From Mactromeris polynyma (taxonomy: Eukaryota > Mollusca > Bivalvia > Venerida > Mactridae), in contig JASFXZ010000001.1 of the NCBI GenBank assembly GCA_032209605.1, forward strand, positions 27,222,619 through 27,286,618: a stretch of DNA of 64,000 nt, written 5' to 3'. Each line of letters begins with the position of its first letter. The stretch's first letter is position 1. A program made the translations under genes and the position numbers. Under the pieces are notes generated by a model. The model was not told the DNA's origin and did no database searches. It saw only the letters and a program-made list of their open reading frames with translations. Below, piece by piece: positions 61,881-64,000 of this stretch.

Positions 61881-63213
61881 TTCTGTTCTCGACGTCTGAA
61901 TGTCAAGTCCTTCTTTAGGACTATCTGAAGGCATATATACATAGTCTGTTCTCGACGTCTGAATGTCAAGTCCTTCCTTAGGACTATATGAAGGCATATA
62001 TACATAGTCTGTTCTCTACGTCTGAATGTCAAGTCCTTCTTTAGGACTATATGAAGGCATATATACATAGTCTGTTCTCGACGTCTGAATGTCAAGTCCT
62101 TCCTTAGGACTATATGAAGGCATATATACATAGTCTGTTCTCTACGTCTGAATGTCAAGTCCTTCCTTAGGACTATCTGAAGGCATATATACATAGTCTG
62201 TTCTCTACGTCTGAATGTCAAGACCTTCCTTAGGACTATCTGAAGGCATATATACATAGTCTGTTCTCGACGTCCGAATGTCAAGTCCTTCCTTAGGACT
62301 ATCTGATGGCATATACACATAGTCTGTTCTCGACGTCTGAATGTCAAGTCCTTCCTTAGGACTATCTGAAGGCATATATACATAGTCTGTTCTCGACGTG
62401 TGAATGTCAAGTCCTTCCTTAGGACTATCTGAAGGCATATATACATAGTCTGTTCTCGACGTCTGAATGTCAAGTCCTTCCTTAGGACTATCTGAAGGCA
62501 TATATACATAGTCTGTTCTCTACGTCTGAATGTCAAGTCCTTCTTTAGGACTATCTGAAGGCATATATACATAGTCTGTTCTCGACGTCTGAATGTCAAG
62601 TCCTTCCTTAGGACTATCTGAAGGCATATATACATAGTCTGTTCTCGACGTCTGAATGTCAAGTCCTTCTTTAGGACTATCTGAAGGCATATATACATAG
62701 TCTGTACTCGACGTCTGAATGTCAAGTCCTTCTTTAGGACTATCTGAAGGCATATATACATAGTCTGTTCTCGACGTCTGAATGTCAAGTCCTTCCTTAG
62801 GACTATCTGAAGGCATATACACATAGTCTGTTCTCGACGTCTGAATGTCAAGTCCTTCTTTATGATTATCTGAAGGCATATATACATACTGTAGTCTGTT
62901 CTCGACGTCTGAATGTCAAGTCCTTCCTTAGGACTATCTGAAGGCATATATACATAGTCTGTTCTCGACGTCTGAATGTCAAGTCCTTCTTTAGGACTAT
63001 CTGAAGGCATGTATACATAGTCTGTTCACGACGTCTGAATGTCAAGTCCTTCCTTAGGACTATATGAAGGCATATATACATAGTCTGTTCACGACGTCTG
63101 AATGTCAAGTCCTTCCTTAGGACTATCTGATGGCATATACACATAGTCTGTTCTCGACGCCTGAATGTCAAGTCCTTCTTAAGGACTATCTGAAGGCATA
63201 TACACATAGGCTG
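61881..63213. repeat. 63-bp minisatellite, about 21 copies
   Basis: The unit is AGTCTGTTCTCGACGTCTGA, ATGTCAAGTCCTTCCTTAGG, ACTATCTGAAGGCATATATA, CAT. Each unit has GTCCT-TCCTT-AGGAC, a 5-bp-stem hairpin. A 5-bp insertion lies near 62886. The 63-bp period is 21 codons, so the minus strand has long frames: 61859-63010 (383 residues), 62205-62501, 62520-62879 and 62866-63207. The 383-residue frame crosses the 5-bp insertion and simply changes to another open frame of the same repeat, which argues against selection for coding. Confidence 0.98.
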
Positions 63214-63725
63214 TTTCCCATATATGGTGTATCTTCGTCTTATAAGTTATGTAGCAAATTTGCTTTGTGTAGGCGTCATAGGAGACTAGAATCAACCGTC
63301 TCACATAGGAAATTCCCTTAGTTATGGATCGTGTCTGGTACATAGATAAAAAGTCAGTCGTTCTGTACCTTGTTATATCGGATGCCATTATATTGAACTG
63401 AGTTAAATGTATATCATAGCTTTTTGAGTTGAAAAGTGGGAGCGGGCACATTTCGTGAATAGAATTCAGACAGTATCGTGACGTGATAGCGTCTGTCTTA
63501 GTGTATAATAAATCGTTCCAAGCTTTCTCGTTGTTGCAATATTTCGCGTTCATATTTATTTCTGGAACACATCTCGTTAAGTATCTATTTATGCTTTATC
63601 CTTGATATGCTTTATGAACATTGCTTTTAACTCTGAAATAAGTTCTAAACTTTATTTAAAACCGTTTGCCTACATCAAAGGTATTTCGTCACATGGTATC
63701 GTGTTACCTCCACGTCAGCGCTTCC
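63214..63725. other. Spacer between two arrays
   Basis: Non-repetitive sequence. A 124-residue minus-strand frame (63179-63553) lies mostly here and ends in the last unit of the 63-mer array, where a T-to-A change creates TAA. The non-repetitive part (about 115 residues) resembles no family that I know. Confidence 0.4.
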
Positions 63726-64000
63726 TCTGTCTCTTTACCCAGTCTTTGTTCTGTCTCTTTACCCAGGCTGTGTTCTGTCTCTTTACCCAGTCTTTGTTCT
63801 GTCTCTTTACCCAGGCTGTGTTCTGTCTCTTTACCCAGTCTGTGTTCTGTCTCTTTACCCAGTCTGTGTTCTGTCTCTTTACCCAGGCTGTGTTCTGTCT
63901 CTTTACCCAGGCTGTGTTCTGTCTCTTTACCCAGTCTTTGTTCTGTCTCTTTACCTAGGCTGTGTTCTGTCTCTTTACCCAGTCTGTGTTCTGTCTCTTT
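63726..64000. repeat. 24-bp minisatellite, at least 11.4 copies, cut by window edge
   Basis: The unit is TCTGTCTCTTTACCCAG(T/G)CT(T/G)TGT, repeating every 24 bp to the end of the window, so its full length is unknown. AGTCTTTGT, AGTCTGTGT and AGGCTGTGT variants are mixed. The plus-strand frame 63602-63958 reads it as an 8-residue repeat (CLFTQ(S/A)(L/V)F). The strand is strongly pyrimidine-biased. Confidence 0.97.

Overview
This window looks like AT-rich, gene-poor DNA from an animal nuclear genome. I found no convincing protein-coding gene, no rRNA, no intact tRNA gene, no CRISPR array, and nothing resembling a bacterial operon. A lophotrochozoan, possibly a mollusc, is my best guess. It rests only on general style: tRNA-derived SINE-like elements, many unrelated minisatellites, short foldback elements and cryptic ATC-rich tracts. 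That assignment is inference. All of the longest open frames (for example 61859-63010 minus, 33371-34016 on both strands, 18010-18498 plus, 7597-8020 on both strands) lie in tandem repeats and exist because the repeat unit lacks stop codons, so I do not call them genes.

The dominant content is tandem repeats. I count over 20 separate arrays with unrelated units of 15 to 85 bp, together about 14-15 kb, or roughly a quarter of the window by my own addition. The largest are the 46-mer at 3229-4423, the compound 68-mer/59-mer at 13267-14224, the 40-mer at 17121-18362, the 35-mer at 42694-44202, the 77-mer at 54756-58270, the 66-mer at 59881-61180, the 63-mer at 61881-63213, and a 24-mer that runs off the right edge from 63726. 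Several show higher-order structure: 462 bp in the 66-mer, 736 and 368 bp in the 46-mer, 112 bp in the 56-mer, 436 bp in the 35-mer, and about 141 bp in the ATC array.

Dispersed elements include tRNA-related SINE pieces (1636-1750, 4740-4932 minus, 30010-30066, 39388-39492, 46607-46745), three of which share a 3' body. A roughly 95-bp CCAAT-containing foldback family has four copies in the same orientation (15957, 29599, 48371, 51904). There is also a 158-bp near-perfect palindrome at 19441-19598. Relatives of the 35-mer monomer occur as isolated copies near 47.3-47.45 kb and 54.66-54.70 kb, suggesting that a dispersed sequence was amplified into the array.

The remaining sequence is mostly unique, with long minisatellite-free stretches at 26.4-31.8 kb, 33.9-42.7 kb and 44.2-53.3 kb. 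These could be intron or intergenic DNA with regulatory elements. The only exon-like signal I can point to is 5021-5392: a pyrimidine-rich acceptor, a mostly untranslatable stretch, a short ATG frame, and a good GTAAGA donor. It remains a weak hypothesis.
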